A stretch of DNA of 64,000 nucleotides, from positions 2,105,001 to 2,169,000 of the forward strand of contig NC_014816.1 of NCBI RefSeq assembly GCF_000175215.2, given 5' to 3'. Under the pieces are notes generated by a model. It saw only the letters and a program-made list of their open reading frames with translations. It was not told the origin of the DNA and did no database searches. The DNA is from Asticcacaulis excentricus CB 48 (lineage in GTDB: Bacteria > Pseudomonadota > Alphaproteobacteria > Caulobacterales > Caulobacteraceae). This document shows, piece by piece, positions 1 through 9,387 of the stretch. Numbering within the stretch: position 1 is the stretch's first letter; the number at the start of each line of letters is the position of its first letter. Both the position numbers and the translations under genes were made by a program.

Positions 1-1
1 A

Positions 2-1876
2 GCCCTGACCGTCACGCCGGAACAGATCCGAGACAATGCCAACAGCGCGCGTATCAGCCAAGGCACGCTGGAAGAAAAGGGCTTTGTCCGCATCGCGGCC
101 GTGCGCGAGGGCGAAAACGGCCTGACTACGCTTTATGTCGAGCCGTCGAACGCCGCGGCGGCACGCAACTGGCTGACGACCGCGACGCTGTTTATCGGGC
201 CTCTGATCATCGGTGCGCTTTTCGGGATGCTGCTGATCGTGCAAAGCCGGCGTAACTCCGAAGCGGCGCGTCAGTATGAGGCCAAGGAGACGAGGTACCG
301 GCTCGCCGTCGAAGCGGCGCGCTGCGGTATCTGGGAATGGGACCTCGAAAGCGATCAGGTCTTCATGTCCGAAGTCACCGGCGTCATGTTCGGCTGGGGC
401 GGCAGCGGCGTGGCGACGACCAACGAAGTCCTGCTGCGTATCGCCCCCGAACACAGAGAAACGGTGCGCAAGGCCTTGCTTAACGCGCGCGGCCATGGCG
501 CGCTTGATGTGTCCTTCCGCGTGCCGGGCGATAACGGGCGCGCGATCTGGATTGATGCACGCGGTCAGGCGACCGGCCCGCGCGGCCCGGCGGGCTTTAC
601 GCGCCTATCGGGCGTGGCGCTCGACGTCTCCGAGGAACGCGCGGCTCAGTCGCGCGCTCAGCGCGCCGAAGCGCGTCTGACCGGGGCTATCAACTCGGTG
701 TCGGATGCCTTCGTCCTGTGGGATCGTCGCGGCCGGCTGGTGATGTGGAATGCCGTGTTTGGCCGCACCTTCAGCATCGACCCTCGCTTCCTCAAGGCGG
801 GCACGTCGCGCGAACTGATCGAAAAGGTCATGGCCATCGCCATCCGCCGTCAGGAGCCGGTGATTGACGGCCGCGAAGGCGTGGTGGAAGCCGAACTGAA
901 CGACGGGCGCTGGATACAGATTTCCGAGAGCCGGACGCTGGAAGGCGGCACGGTTGTCACCGGGGCGGACATCACCGCCATCAAGGTTCAGGAGGAGATG
1001 AGCCGGCGCAACGAGGAACAGCTTCAGGCCATGGTCGATAAGCTTGAACAAAGCCGCCGCATCCAGACCGACCTTGCCAAAAAGTATGAAATGGCCAAGA
1101 TTCGTGCCGAACAGGCCAATCACGCTAAGTCGGAATTCTTGGCCAATATGAGCCACGAACTGCGCACGCCGTTGAACGCGATTAACGGCTTCTCCGAGAT
1201 CATGGCAGGCGAAATGTTCGGGCCTTTGGGCCATGCGCGCTATAAGGAATATGCGGGCGATATCCTCAGCTCCGGTCAGCATCTGCTGGCCCTGATCAAC
1301 GACATTCTCGACATGTCGAAAATCGAGGCGGGCAAGATGACGCTGCGTTTTGAACCCGTCTCCGTCGAAGAGGTTGTGGACGACACGCTGCGTTTGGTAC
1401 GGCAGCGGGCGGAAAAGGCGGGGCTAAAAATGCGCGTGCACCTGCCGCAACTTCCAGATATTCAGGCCGATTATCGCGCGTTGAAACAGATACTGCTAAA
1501 CATCCTGACAAACGCCATCAAGTTCACGCCGTCGGGCGGCACCATCACTGTGTCGGCGGTCCCGACGGACAGCTTCATGCACCTCTACGTCGCCGACACC
1601 GGCATCGGCATTGCCCCAAAGGACATGGAGCGTCTGGCCCGCCCGTTCGAGCAGATCGAAAACCAGTTCTCGCGCACCAAGGAAGGTACCGGCCTCGGCC
1701 TCGCCCTCACCAAGTCGCTGATCGAGATGCACTCGGGCCGTCTGGAAGTCGATTCCACCGTCGGTCAGGGCACCACGGTCAGCGTCATCCTGCCTCTGAC
1801 CCAGACCAGCCCCGGAGCCAGCGCCGACGACACGCCGGATACCTCGGACACGTCTGGTCAGATCGCCGCCGCCTAA
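2..1876 (+). CDS. pleC: PleC-like PAS sensor histidine kinase (5' truncated by window)
   Basis: The reading frame is open from base 2, so the true start lies before the window and the GTG at 101 is not the real start. Counting from 101, there is a membrane segment near residues 24-48, a PAS domain at about 65-180, a second PAS-like domain at about 190-295, a coiled coil, a HisKA domain with the phospho-acceptor His near 352 (motif MSHELRTP), and a HATPase domain ending in GTGLGLAL and a G-rich C-terminal motif. The HisKA stretch through SSGQHLLALINDILDMSK closely resembles PleC, the Caulobacter kinase/phosphatase that acts on DivK and PleD. PleC identity is inferred from this resemblance; a related PAS kinase of the same family is the alternative. 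Confidence 0.8.
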   Translation, partial: ALTVTPEQIRDNANSARISQGTLEEKGFVRIAAVREGENGLTTLYVEPSNAAAARNWLTTATLFIGPLIIGALFGMLLIVQSRRNSEAARQYEAKETRYRLAVEAARCGIWEWDLESDQVFMSEVTGVMFGWGGSGVATTNEVLLRIAPEHRETVRKALLNARGHGALDVSFRVPGDNGRAIWIDARGQATGPRGPAGFTRLSGVALDVSEERAAQSRAQRAEARLTGAINSVSDAFVLWDRRGRLVMWNAVFGRTFSIDPRFLKAGTSRELIEKVMAIAIRRQEPVIDGREGVVEAELNDGRWIQISESRTLEGGTVVTGADITAIKVQEEMSRRNEEQLQAMVDKLEQSRRIQTDLAKKYEMAKIRAEQANHAKSEFLANMSHELRTPLNAINGFSEIMAGEMFGPLGHARYKEYAGDILSSGQHLLALINDILDMSKIEAGKMTLRFEPVSVEEVVDDTLRLVRQRAEKAGLKMRVHLPQLPDIQADYRALKQILLNILTNAIKFTPSGGTITVSAVPTDSFMHLYVADTGIGIAPKDMERLARPFEQIENQFSRTKEGTGLGLALTKSLIEMHSGRLEVDSTVGQGTTVSVILPLTQTSPGASADDTPDTSDTSGQIAAA

Positions 1877-1909
1877 GATGGCCAAGCTCTGGTCCCCCTT
1901 CTGCCGGCT

Positions 1910-2827
1910 GTGACGGACCGGCGCACCCTGTGGGGCATAGGCTGCGGAGTCATCGCCGGCGCCTTATGGGGCCTTGTGTTTCTCACTCCCGAACTGGCGG
2001 CGGGCTTTACACCGTTGCAACTTTCGGCCGGACGCTACGTCGCCTATGGCGTGATCGCTGCGGTTCTGATCGCCCCGCGCTGGAAACAGGTCTGCAGGCA
2101 AGTGGACGCTAAAGGCTGGTTCGCTCTGATCCGTCTCAGCCTGCTCGGCAATATCCTCTACTATATCTGTCTGGCGCAGGCCGTGCAGTCGGGCGGCGTC
2201 GCCATGACCACCCTGATCATCGGTCTCTTGCCGGTCAGTGTGGCGGTATTGGGCCGTCACGACAACGGCTCGGTGCCCTTGCAGCGGCTGGCCCTGCCGC
2301 TGGCGCTCGGCATCGCCGGTATCGTCTGCACCGTCTGGGGTAATGTGGGGGGCACTTCGGGTTCTCTATTCAGCGTTGTCTGCGCTTTCGGTGCGCTGAT
2401 CGCCTGGACGCTCTACGCCGTGGACAACAGCCGCTGGCTGAGCCGCCTCGATACGGTGTCATCGCAGGACTGGAGCCTGCTGACCGGTCTGGTCACCGGG
2501 GCATTGGCGCTGAGTCTGGCCGTGCCCGCTTTCCTGCTGTCTCCGGGTACGCATTCAGGCGCTCAGTGGGGAGGCTTCGCCGGGCTGATGGCGGGGGTGG
2601 CGCTGCTGTGTTCGGTGATCGGCAATGCCTTCTGGAACCGCGCTGCCCGACTGCTGCCCCTGACGCTGATGGGGCAGATGATCCTGTTCGAGACGCTTTT
2701 TGCCCTGCTTTACGGCTTCCTGTGGGAAGGTCGCTGGCCGAACCTGATGGAAGTCACCGCCATCGCCCTTCTGTGCGCCAGCGTGCTGACTTGCGCCGTC
2801 GCTCACCGGCGACACGGCTCAGCGTGA
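1910..2827 (+). CDS. EamA/DMT-family transporter
   Basis: This 305-residue protein consists of about ten hydrophobic helices in two similar halves, the usual EamA (drug/metabolite transporter) layout. The start is a GTG 33 bases after the upstream kinase stop, with no strong ribosome site, so the two genes may be co-transcribed. The substrate cannot be read from the sequence; family members export amino acids, nucleobases or other metabolites. It converges with the minus-strand gene that ends at 2819, and the two overlap by a few bases. Confidence 0.8.
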   Translation: MTDRRTLWGIGCGVIAGALWGLVFLTPELAAGFTPLQLSAGRYVAYGVIAAVLIAPRWKQVCRQVDAKGWFALIRLSLLGNILYYICLAQAVQSGGVAMTTLIIGLLPVSVAVLGRHDNGSVPLQRLALPLALGIAGIVCTVWGNVGGTSGSLFSVVCAFGALIAWTLYAVDNSRWLSRLDTVSSQDWSLLTGLVTGALALSLAVPAFLLSPGTHSGAQWGGFAGLMAGVALLCSVIGNAFWNRAARLLPLTLMGQMILFETLFALLYGFLWEGRWPNLMEVTAIALLCASVLTCAVAHRRHGSA

Positions 2828-3364
2828 CACCGAAGCCGCGGCGGCCTTAGCCTTTTCTTCCTTTCGCACATCGGACAGGGCCTTAGATCGCGCGCGGAAT
2901 GGCGTCTTGATCAGGGATTCAGCCACCCTGGCCCGCTCCTCGGGTGGTAACTGGATCAGTAGCGAAATAACCGCCGTTTCGATCTTGTCCTTGGCAGAGG
3001 CCTCAGCGCGGCGCGCCTTGGTGATTTCCGCTTGAATTGCCACCGGGTCAGGCTTCGGTTGCAACATCAGCTCCGCCGCTGATTTGCGATAGGAGCGGCT
3101 CTGATCCATATCGCCTTCACCGGCCAGCGCCGCATCAGTCAGAATCTGGCGCGCCTTTTCCTGATTGGCCGGGCTCAAGCCCTCGATCATGTGCAAAAGC
3201 GCAGGAGATGAGCGGTCCGGCTTAGGGCGGAAGTGCTTGGACGCAATCACACCTACGCCAATTAGCGAGCCAAGCAAAAACACGTTGAGTGCCAGCGACA
3301 CGCCCAGCCATGTGCGGGCGGTGGGCCGCTTTTTCGAGGACGCGGGCGGAGCGGTCTCAGGCAT
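2819..3364 (-). CDS. Periplasmic heavy-metal-sensor-like membrane protein (CnrX/ZraP type)
   Basis: This 181-residue protein has a short cytoplasmic N-terminus, one membrane helix at about residues 19-42 and a helical, charged periplasmic domain. The pattern (repeated Arg/Lys/Glu helices, a motif near QEKARQIL, and a proline near LLIQLPPEERARVAESL) is that of the metal-resist family that includes CnrX and ZraP. Its ATG overlaps the stop of the anti-sigma gene (TAATG), which implies translational coupling. By analogy with CnrYXH of Cupriavidus, it may sense a periplasmic signal and control the anti-sigma factor. The metal ligand is not evident, since there is no His-rich cluster. Confidence 0.7.
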   Translation of the reverse strand: MPETAPPASSKKRPTARTWLGVSLALNVFLLGSLIGVGVIASKHFRPKPDRSSPALLHMIEGLSPANQEKARQILTDAALAGEGDMDQSRSYRKSAAELMLQPKPDPVAIQAEITKARRAEASAKDKIETAVISLLIQLPPEERARVAESLIKTPFRARSKALSDVRKEEKAKAAAASVSR

Positions 3365-3801
3365 TACCAGTTATCCACCTCGGCCAGACTGGCCGAAGCG
3401 AGCACCGCTTCGGCGCGCGCTTCGGAAAGGGTCATCAGCCCGATATTGACACCAAAAACAATCCCTGCCGCACAGGCGGCGGCCAGACCGATACCCCCGG
3501 CCAGCCAGCGCCGACGACGCGGCCGCGCCGCAAACGGGGCCGGACGAGCCGTGAGCCCCGCCGGCATCATTCGGGCCAGAACCTCCCATTGCAGGGCCAC
3601 GGAAGGTTCAACCTCATCGGCTGACGACAGCCAGCTATCCAGCGTCCGCGCTTCAGCCAGCACGCGGCGCGCCACTTCCGGGTGCTGCTGCATAAACAAC
3701 AAGGCGGCGGCGCGCTCGTCTTGCGGCCAGCGCTGGGGTTCGGCCCCATAAGCATCCACAATCGCTTCGAAGCGTTCGGATGTGATCTGAATGTGCATCA
3801 T
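3364..3801 (-). CDS. Transmembrane anti-sigma factor
   Basis: This 145-residue protein sits 12 bases downstream of an ECF sigma gene. The N-terminal 90 residues are cytoplasmic and helical (RFEAIVDAYG, EPQRWPQDERAAA), followed by an Arg-rich stretch, one membrane helix near residues 100-122 and a short periplasmic tail. No HxxxCxxC zinc motif is present, so it is not a ZAS-type anti-sigma. Its role is inferred from topology and from its place between the sigma factor and a CnrX-like sensor. It is probably transcribed with both. Confidence 0.75.
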   Translation of the reverse strand: MMHIQITSERFEAIVDAYGAEPQRWPQDERAAALLFMQQHPEVARRVLAEARTLDSWLSSADEVEPSVALQWEVLARMMPAGLTARPAPFAARPRRRRWLAGGIGLAAACAAGIVFGVNIGLMTLSEARAEAVLASASLAEVDNW

Positions 3802-3813
3802 AACGCTCCTTTC

Positions 3814-4491
3814 CTAACTCTTGTTGCCTTGAATTACTTTTAACACCGGCCTACCGCTGGCCGCTGATCCGCCGATCAGGTCGCCGCGCGCCTCGCTCAG
3901 CTTCCCCTTGAGTTGCCGCCGTCCGCGCGACAGCAGGCTTTCCAGCGCCTCGACCGAAATCTCCATCAGGGCCGCCGCTTCGATATTGGACAGTTCCTGA
4001 TAGTAGCAGAGAACGATGGCCACCCGCTGCCGCTCGGGAAGGGTCGCCAGCGCGGCTTCAACCGTCTGGCTCATCTGCTGCTGATCAAGCCTCCGCGCCG
4101 GATTGGCTGAAGGGTCGGCCAGTTCGATCTCAGTATGATCCACCGTGTCGCGCCGGCGCCGCAGCCGGTCGTAGCACAGATTGACCGCCACCTTGTGCAG
4201 CCAGGTATCAACGCGCGCCCGACCCGGCACCCACAACGGGGCCTGCTTCCAAAGACGCAGCAGGGCCTCCTGCGCCACGTCTTCAGCCTCGGCGGAATCA
4301 TTGAGCAGGCGCCGCGCGAGCAACAAGACGCGCGGTAGTTTGCGGGCAACAAGGGACTGAGTGGCCGCAGCGTCTCCGCGCGCCACGGCTGCAATATGCG
4401 CCTCATCCGGGTCAAAGCCCGTCGTCATGACCTGTCCTGTCCCGCGTTCTTTTGGGCGACGGTGCTCCGCCTCAGGCGTCACATTACTCAT
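3814..4491 (-). CDS. ECF RNA polymerase sigma factor
   Basis: Region 2 is visible as AEDVAQEALLRLWK and the helix around DTWLHKVAVNLCYDRLRRR. Region 4 appears as LPERQRVAIVLCYYQELSNIEAAALMEISVEALESLLSRGRRQLK. The long start at 4491 gives 225 residues, but an internal ATG at 4428 (MTTGFDPDEAH) follows an AGGA motif at good spacing and gives the more usual length of about 204; I prefer 4428. The downstream genes encode its probable anti-sigma factor and a periplasmic sensor. ECF units are often autoregulated, so a self-promoter may lie in 4492-4612. Confidence 0.85.
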   Translation of the reverse strand: MSNVTPEAEHRRPKERGTGQVMTTGFDPDEAHIAAVARGDAAATQSLVARKLPRVLLLARRLLNDSAEAEDVAQEALLRLWKQAPLWVPGRARVDTWLHKVAVNLCYDRLRRRRDTVDHTEIELADPSANPARRLDQQQMSQTVEAALATLPERQRVAIVLCYYQELSNIEAAALMEISVEALESLLSRGRRQLKGKLSEARGDLIGGSAASGRPVLKVIQGNKS

Positions 4492-4612
4492 AAGCGGGGC
4501 CTTTACGCAACAAGGGTTTGGGCAACCGTTTGCGGCCTTATGACCGACCCGTTTGCTAAAGCCTTTTACGCGGTGCGGCGTATAATCCGTCGCTTGTTAC
4601 GGCCTGCCTTAC

Positions 4613-7567
4613 CTAATCCCTTGGGGTGACCACGGTTTCAAACGCGTTGCGGGCGCGCTTGCGCAGGTCTTTCAGCTTCTTCTCCAGCGTATCGAGACGG
4701 CGTGTATGTACGGCCCGAGCCAGCTTGCGCTGAAACGCTTCCGGTTCTTTCGAAGGGTCGTCATTGGCATCCAGCGACACGCGCATTACCTGCGCCAGAC
4801 TTTGCTGCACACGCCAGGCGGCGCTAAGCGCTTCTATGTCTTCTGCGCTCGCCAGACCAGCGCGTTGCATGGCCTGAAGCGCGGCAATGGTGCCGACGCG
4901 CAGCGGCCCACCATTGGCGGCGTGCACCAGCTGCAGATACTGAGCGGCGAATTCGCAATCGACCTGGCCACCTACAGCCAGCTTGAAATCCCAAAAGTTT
5001 TTGGCCGGGCGCTCCCTCTCCATGAGGGCGCGCATATTGAGCACGTCCAGCGCCGTGCGCGCTTCAGAGCGCGTGGCGCGCAGAATCGTTTCGAGTTTCA
5101 GCCGCACCAAATCGGCAAAGTCCTCAGATGTCGCCCACACGACGCGGGCACGCGTGAGGGCCTGAAACTCCCAGGTGTCCGCTTCCTTGGTATAGTAATT
5201 CTCAAATGCCGCCAGCGACACGGCCACCGGCCCCTTAGCTCCGGTGGGACGAAGCTTCATATCGATTTCGTACAGCAAACCTTCAGGGGTGGGGGCCGAC
5301 AGGGCGGCGATCAGGCGCTGCGTAAAGCGGCCGAAGAAGGTTTCCGCGCCCCAGCCCTTGATCGACGACATTTCCGACGGATCATCGGGCAGATAGACGG
5401 TCATCAAATCAAGGTCGGACCGCGCCGTCATCTCCTGCCCGCCCAGCTTGCCTAGCGCCAGAATGGCCACTTGCCCCGACAGCTTTCCGCCGAGCCGCCG
5501 CACTTCCTCCAGCGCCAGCGGCGACAGGTGGATAATGCAGGCATCAGCCAGACGGGCATAGGCCGCGCCCGCGGCTTCGGTCGTCAGGCGGCCATTGAGA
5601 ATTTGCATGCCGATGCGGAACTGCTGCTCGCGGCAAATACGGCGCAGGGCGTTCATGACGTTTTCCAGCGCGTTTTCCGGGCCAGGCGGCACGCGCTCGA
5701 CCTCCGCCATGATCAGGCGGTCAAGTTCTTCACCCAGCGGGTCGAAGAAACCGGCGTCCAGCATGGCGTCGAAAATGGTTGGATGGCGAGACAAAAGCTG
5801 GGCCAGACGCGGGCTGAAGCCCATGATCTCGACAATTGCCTTAAACAGCTTGGGGTTGGCGAGAAACAGAGACTGAATCTGCACCCCGGCGCTGAGGCCC
5901 GAAAAGAACACGGCAAAGCGCGTAAAGGCTATGTCGGGCGCTCCCGTCTCGTTCACCGCCTCCAGCAGGCGCGGCACCAGACGCGTAAACAGTTCGCGGC
6001 CGCGAGGTGTGCGCGTTGCTGGAATGCGCCCGTGGTGCCAGCCGCGGATGGTGGCCGAAATCTGCTCCGGGTGCTCAAAGCCCAGGCGGGCCAGCGTCTT
6101 CAGCGTTTCCGGATCGTCCTCGACGCCGGTGAACACGAGACTGCCAAAGGACGAGGACAGGTCTTCGGAATCGGAGAACAGCTCGCCATAGTGGCCATTG
6201 ACCAGACGCAGGGTGCGCGACACAGCCAGATCAAAGCGACTGAGGTTGGTAAAGCCGCACATGGCGGCGACGCGCATCCGCTCGTCCTCGGCTTCTGGCA
6301 AGGTGTGGGTCTGCTCATCGGCGATCATCTGCACGCGATGTTCCCAGTCGCGTAGGCGCACATAGGCCTGTTTCAGCTCCTTGGCCACCGCGGGGGCCAG
6401 ATGCCCGGCACGGCGCAGGGCATCGAGCGCATCCAGCGTGCGGCGCGAGCGCAAGGACGGGTCGCGGCCGCCAAGGATCAGTTGCTGCGTCTGAACAAAA
6501 AACTCGATTTCGCGGATACCGCCAACGCCCAGCTTGAGATTGGCCCCGGCGGGATCTAGGCGCTCATCGACCTTATAGGTATGGATCTGGCGCTTGATCG
6601 ACTGGATGTCGGCAATGGCCGGATAGTCGAGGCTGCGCCGCCAGATAAACGGTGACAGGGCCTGCATGAAGGCCTTGGCCTCGATCATGTCTCCGGCGAT
6701 GGGTCGGGCCTTGATAAAGGCCGCACGCTCCCAGTTCTGCCCCACCGTTTCATAATAGTTCAAGGCGAAGGGCACACTGACCACGGTGGGTGTGGAGGAC
6801 GGATCCGGACGCAGGCGCAGATCGACGCGGAAGACGTAGCCGTCGCCGGTGCGCTCACTGAGGATGTTTGATACGCGGCGGGCCAGCCGATCGACAAAGA
6901 CCTGCGCCTCTACGCCTTCTTTCAGGGGCAGGGCGTCCAGCTCGGCGAAGAAGGTGATATCGATATCTGACGAATAGTTCAGTTCGCCCGCCCCGTGCTT
7001 GCCCATGGCCAGCACAAACAGGCCCGGCATGGGACCGCGTTCGCCCTTGATGTCATAGTCGATCAGGCGGCCCCGGTCGAGTTCTTCGCGCACAGCTAGG
7101 GCGATCCCGGCATGTGTCACGGCGTCGGCAAAGCGCGTCAGGGCGGCGGTGACGTGATCGAGCTTCCACACATCGCCCAGATCGGCCAGGGCCGTCAGCA
7201 GGTGGGCATCGGCTTTCAAGTGACGCAGCACGCGCTTGGCGGCATCGACATCAAGGGTTTCGACCGTATCGGCCTGATCGGCCAGCGCCTCGGTGGCCAG
7301 CAGGATGGCCTTTAGCCGCGCTTCGGGCGGCGACATCAAAGTCTCGCGCAGGCGCTGCGGTTCACGCCGCATCAGCCCGGCCAGATAGGGCGAGGCCCCC
7401 AACACCGGCATCAGGGCCGGACCGGCGCGTTGCAGCAGGTCGGGCCAGCCTTCAGCCTCGGCAACTTCAGCAATCGCCTCATAGGCGTACAGCGCCGCGC
7501 CGTCGTTGAGCACCGGCCCGCAGGGATGCAAACGATCCACCAGCGAGGAGAAAAGAATATCCGCCAT
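4613..7567 (-). CDS. glnE: Bifunctional glutamine synthetase adenylyltransferase/adenylyl-removing enzyme
   Basis: The 984-residue protein adds AMP to, and removes it from, glutamine synthetase in response to PII and glutamine. It has two nucleotidyltransferase domains: the N-terminal de-adenylylating one carries GELNYSSDIDITFF (Asp near 201 and 203), and the C-terminal adenylylating one carries EMTARSDLDLMTVYL. Helical PII-responsive domains lie between and after them. Length and motif order match full-length alphaproteobacterial GlnE. The ATG at 7567 gives the expected N-terminus. It is separated by 121 bases from the ECF sigma gene. Confidence 0.95.
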   Translation of the reverse strand: MADILFSSLVDRLHPCGPVLNDGAALYAYEAIAEVAEAEGWPDLLQRAGPALMPVLGASPYLAGLMRREPQRLRETLMSPPEARLKAILLATEALADQADTVETLDVDAAKRVLRHLKADAHLLTALADLGDVWKLDHVTAALTRFADAVTHAGIALAVREELDRGRLIDYDIKGERGPMPGLFVLAMGKHGAGELNYSSDIDITFFAELDALPLKEGVEAQVFVDRLARRVSNILSERTGDGYVFRVDLRLRPDPSSTPTVVSVPFALNYYETVGQNWERAAFIKARPIAGDMIEAKAFMQALSPFIWRRSLDYPAIADIQSIKRQIHTYKVDERLDPAGANLKLGVGGIREIEFFVQTQQLILGGRDPSLRSRRTLDALDALRRAGHLAPAVAKELKQAYVRLRDWEHRVQMIADEQTHTLPEAEDERMRVAAMCGFTNLSRFDLAVSRTLRLVNGHYGELFSDSEDLSSSFGSLVFTGVEDDPETLKTLARLGFEHPEQISATIRGWHHGRIPATRTPRGRELFTRLVPRLLEAVNETGAPDIAFTRFAVFFSGLSAGVQIQSLFLANPKLFKAIVEIMGFSPRLAQLLSRHPTIFDAMLDAGFFDPLGEELDRLIMAEVERVPPGPENALENVMNALRRICREQQFRIGMQILNGRLTTEAAGAAYARLADACIIHLSPLALEEVRRLGGKLSGQVAILALGKLGGQEMTARSDLDLMTVYLPDDPSEMSSIKGWGAETFFGRFTQRLIAALSAPTPEGLLYEIDMKLRPTGAKGPVAVSLAAFENYYTKEADTWEFQALTRARVVWATSEDFADLVRLKLETILRATRSEARTALDVLNMRALMERERPAKNFWDFKLAVGGQVDCEFAAQYLQLVHAANGGPLRVGTIAALQAMQRAGLASAEDIEALSAAWRVQQSLAQVMRVSLDANDDPSKEPEAFQRKLARAVHTRRLDTLEKKLKDLRKRARNAFETVVTPRD

Positions 7568-7669
7568 GCCCCTCTGTTAGGCGAATCGAAGCGCAGACAC
7601 AAGGGTGGCCTTGGGTTTCGCTCCGTGCAAACGGTTTAGGTTCGCGTGCGCAGCTAGAGAGTGGGGGCG

Positions 7670-7684
7670 TTAACTGGCCTTTAA
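7670..7684. promoter_or_regulatory. Candidate CtrA box TTAA-N7-TTAA
   Basis: The sequence TTAACTGGCCTTTAA matches the full CtrA recognition motif known from Caulobacter (two TTAA half-sites separated by seven bases). It lies between divergent genes, about 100 bases upstream of glnE and 145 bases upstream of the small membrane protein at 7828. It is the only complete match I noticed in the window. A nearby TTAACGCGTTATAA at about 7762 is a partial match. Function is inference. Confidence 0.4.
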
Positions 7685-7827
7685 TCCCATCTCTTTCGGT
7701 TCATGAAAACGGGAAGAATATAAAATAAGAAATCAAGGCCAATACAGTCGAGATTTTCAAATTAACGCGTTATAAAGCGTGCCGCGTTATTACCATACAA
7801 TCTGCCCTTATCGAAAGTACCGCGTCC

Positions 7828-8031
7828 ATGTCCTTTGCCCAGTCTATCCTGATGCCGAAGAAAATCCTCATCGCCGGATGGGTGATGATCATAACGCTTT
7901 GGGTCGCCATCGCCGTCGAGCGATTTACGGACGTTGAGACCCTGCCCTTTGTGCGCACGGTCTTCATCTATCTTGTGCTTGATTACATGTGGTCGACCTT
8001 CTACCGGCAATGGCGCGGTGGAAAGGCCTGA
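7828..8031 (+). CDS. Small membrane protein of unknown function
   Basis: The 67-residue protein has two hydrophobic stretches, at roughly residues 12-30 (KILIAGWVMIITLWVAIAV) and 42-56 (VRTVFIYLVLDYMW), and a basic C-terminus. I do not recognise a family. The upstream 260 bases are AT-rich compared with the rest of the window and include the CtrA-box-like site at 7670. There is no strong ribosome site before the ATG at 7828; an ATG at 7852 is the alternative start. It converges with the S41 peptidase gene. Confidence 0.5.
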   Translation: MSFAQSILMPKKILIAGWVMIITLWVAIAVERFTDVETLPFVRTVFIYLVLDYMWSTFYRQWRGGKA

Positions 8032-8040
8032 GGCCTGATC

Positions 8041-9375
8041 TTAAGGTTTCAAGCCGTCGATAAAGGCTGCAAGGTTAGCGGCGTGTCCACGGCCTTCAAA
8101 AACAGGCCACGGCGTGTCCGGCGCGATCCCACGGCCTTCGGGCATCTCGCCCTGCGGGGTGGTATAAAGTTCGCCCGAAAGGGAAAACCCCCACCCTTTG
8201 CCTAGCGGCTTTTCGATCTGGTCTGACAGGGCGCCGCGCGTGGTGCGCCCTACAAGCTGTGCCTGAGGCAGTGCCCGCATGGCCAGGGCGAAGATTTCCC
8301 CGGCACTGACCGTGATGTCGCTCGTCACCACATAGACCGGGCCAGTAAAGCGCACCCGTGGCGACGGCTGGATCACCACCGAAGTGGTAGTCGTTGTCCG
8401 CCCATCCCGCCAGGGGCGTTTCTGATAGGCAAGACGCGGCTGATCGTAAAAGCGTGCAGCAATGGTCCGGCTGACGGAATCGTAGCCACCGCGATTATTG
8501 GACACATCGACAACGACAGCTCGCGCCCCCTGAAAAGCCGTCAGAGCTTCGTCCAGAATAGCCTCAAGCGCCTGAGTATCAGACGGATCGGCCTTAACAT
8601 CAAACGCCCCCATGGTGACTATGTTCAGATAGCCGACGCCATCGCGCACACCCCAGAAGATGCGGTTATTTCCTACATGCTGCCCCTTCCCGCGCAACAG
8701 ACCGGACAGTATCCCTTCGCGATAGGCGGCCAGCCACATCTTTTGCGCAGCCCCGTCACCCACATCCGTCAGGGTTAGGGCCTCACCCGTAGCCAGATCG
8801 CTTTCTACACCGCCGACCACGCCGTGCAGTTCGCTGTGGGGGTCGTTGAGCCTTATGAAGATGCGGCTGAGCGCTCCCCATAGGGCGTCATCTGTGTCGA
8901 TGACCGGATAGGCCCGCCGAACTTCGGCCACCAGGGCCTCAGGGTCGATGTGCCGCGCCGCGAAACCCGCATAGTGCTGACGCAGAGTTGCAACCGCAAA
9001 ATCAAACCGTTGGGCGGGCGTCAGCTCTTGATGACACGCCGCGGGTACGCCGGATGCCCCCTCGAACAGGTAGGGGGTCCCGCCAGGTGCCTCAGCAAAC
9101 ACAGCCGCGGCCATGGGAGCTTTGATGGGCGACCACACGGCGAACCCTTCGGCCTGTGCCTCGGCGTCGCGAGCATCGGGCAGGCACAGCCCGCCGGCCT
9201 CATGATAGAGGCTGATCCCATCGCGGCGAATCTCGACCAACAGGCCATAGTCGCGCGATCGCCACACGCCGGTCACATCGGCGAAATACCCCGCGGCGTC
9301 GCGCGTCGGACGCTCTTGCGCCTCAGCGATGACCGGCACCAAGAACAGACAGAGCAGACCCAAAGCTTTGCGCAT
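8041..9375 (-). CDS. S41-family periplasmic peptidase
   Basis: The 444-residue protein starts with a signal peptide cut near AEA/QERP. The C-terminal half is the S41 tail-specific protease fold: VVVDVSNNRGG near residues 287-297, and the nucleophile Ser near 357 in DITVSAGEIFALAM. At the place where CtpA proteases carry the catalytic Lys (GKGxVQ) it reads GRTTRGALSDQ, so it belongs to the branch with a different catalytic set (tricorn/IRBP-like). No obvious PDZ domain is seen. A strong AGGAG site precedes the ATG. It follows the histidine kinase gene by 12 bases, so it is probably the last gene of a regulator-kinase-peptidase operon. Confidence 0.8.
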   Translation of the reverse strand: MRKALGLLCLFLVPVIAEAQERPTRDAAGYFADVTGVWRSRDYGLLVEIRRDGISLYHEAGGLCLPDARDAEAQAEGFAVWSPIKAPMAAAVFAEAPGGTPYLFEGASGVPAACHQELTPAQRFDFAVATLRQHYAGFAARHIDPEALVAEVRRAYPVIDTDDALWGALSRIFIRLNDPHSELHGVVGGVESDLATGEALTLTDVGDGAAQKMWLAAYREGILSGLLRGKGQHVGNNRIFWGVRDGVGYLNIVTMGAFDVKADPSDTQALEAILDEALTAFQGARAVVVDVSNNRGGYDSVSRTIAARFYDQPRLAYQKRPWRDGRTTTTTSVVIQPSPRVRFTGPVYVVTSDITVSAGEIFALAMRALPQAQLVGRTTRGALSDQIEKPLGKGWGFSLSGELYTTPQGEMPEGRGIAPDTPWPVFEGRGHAANLAAFIDGLKP

Positions 9376-9387
9376 ATTTCCTATCTC

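Noticed and set aside
605..1282. 225-residue minus-strand frame inside the PleC-like gene
   Set aside because: It is antisense to a well-supported kinase, has no family features and no ribosome site.
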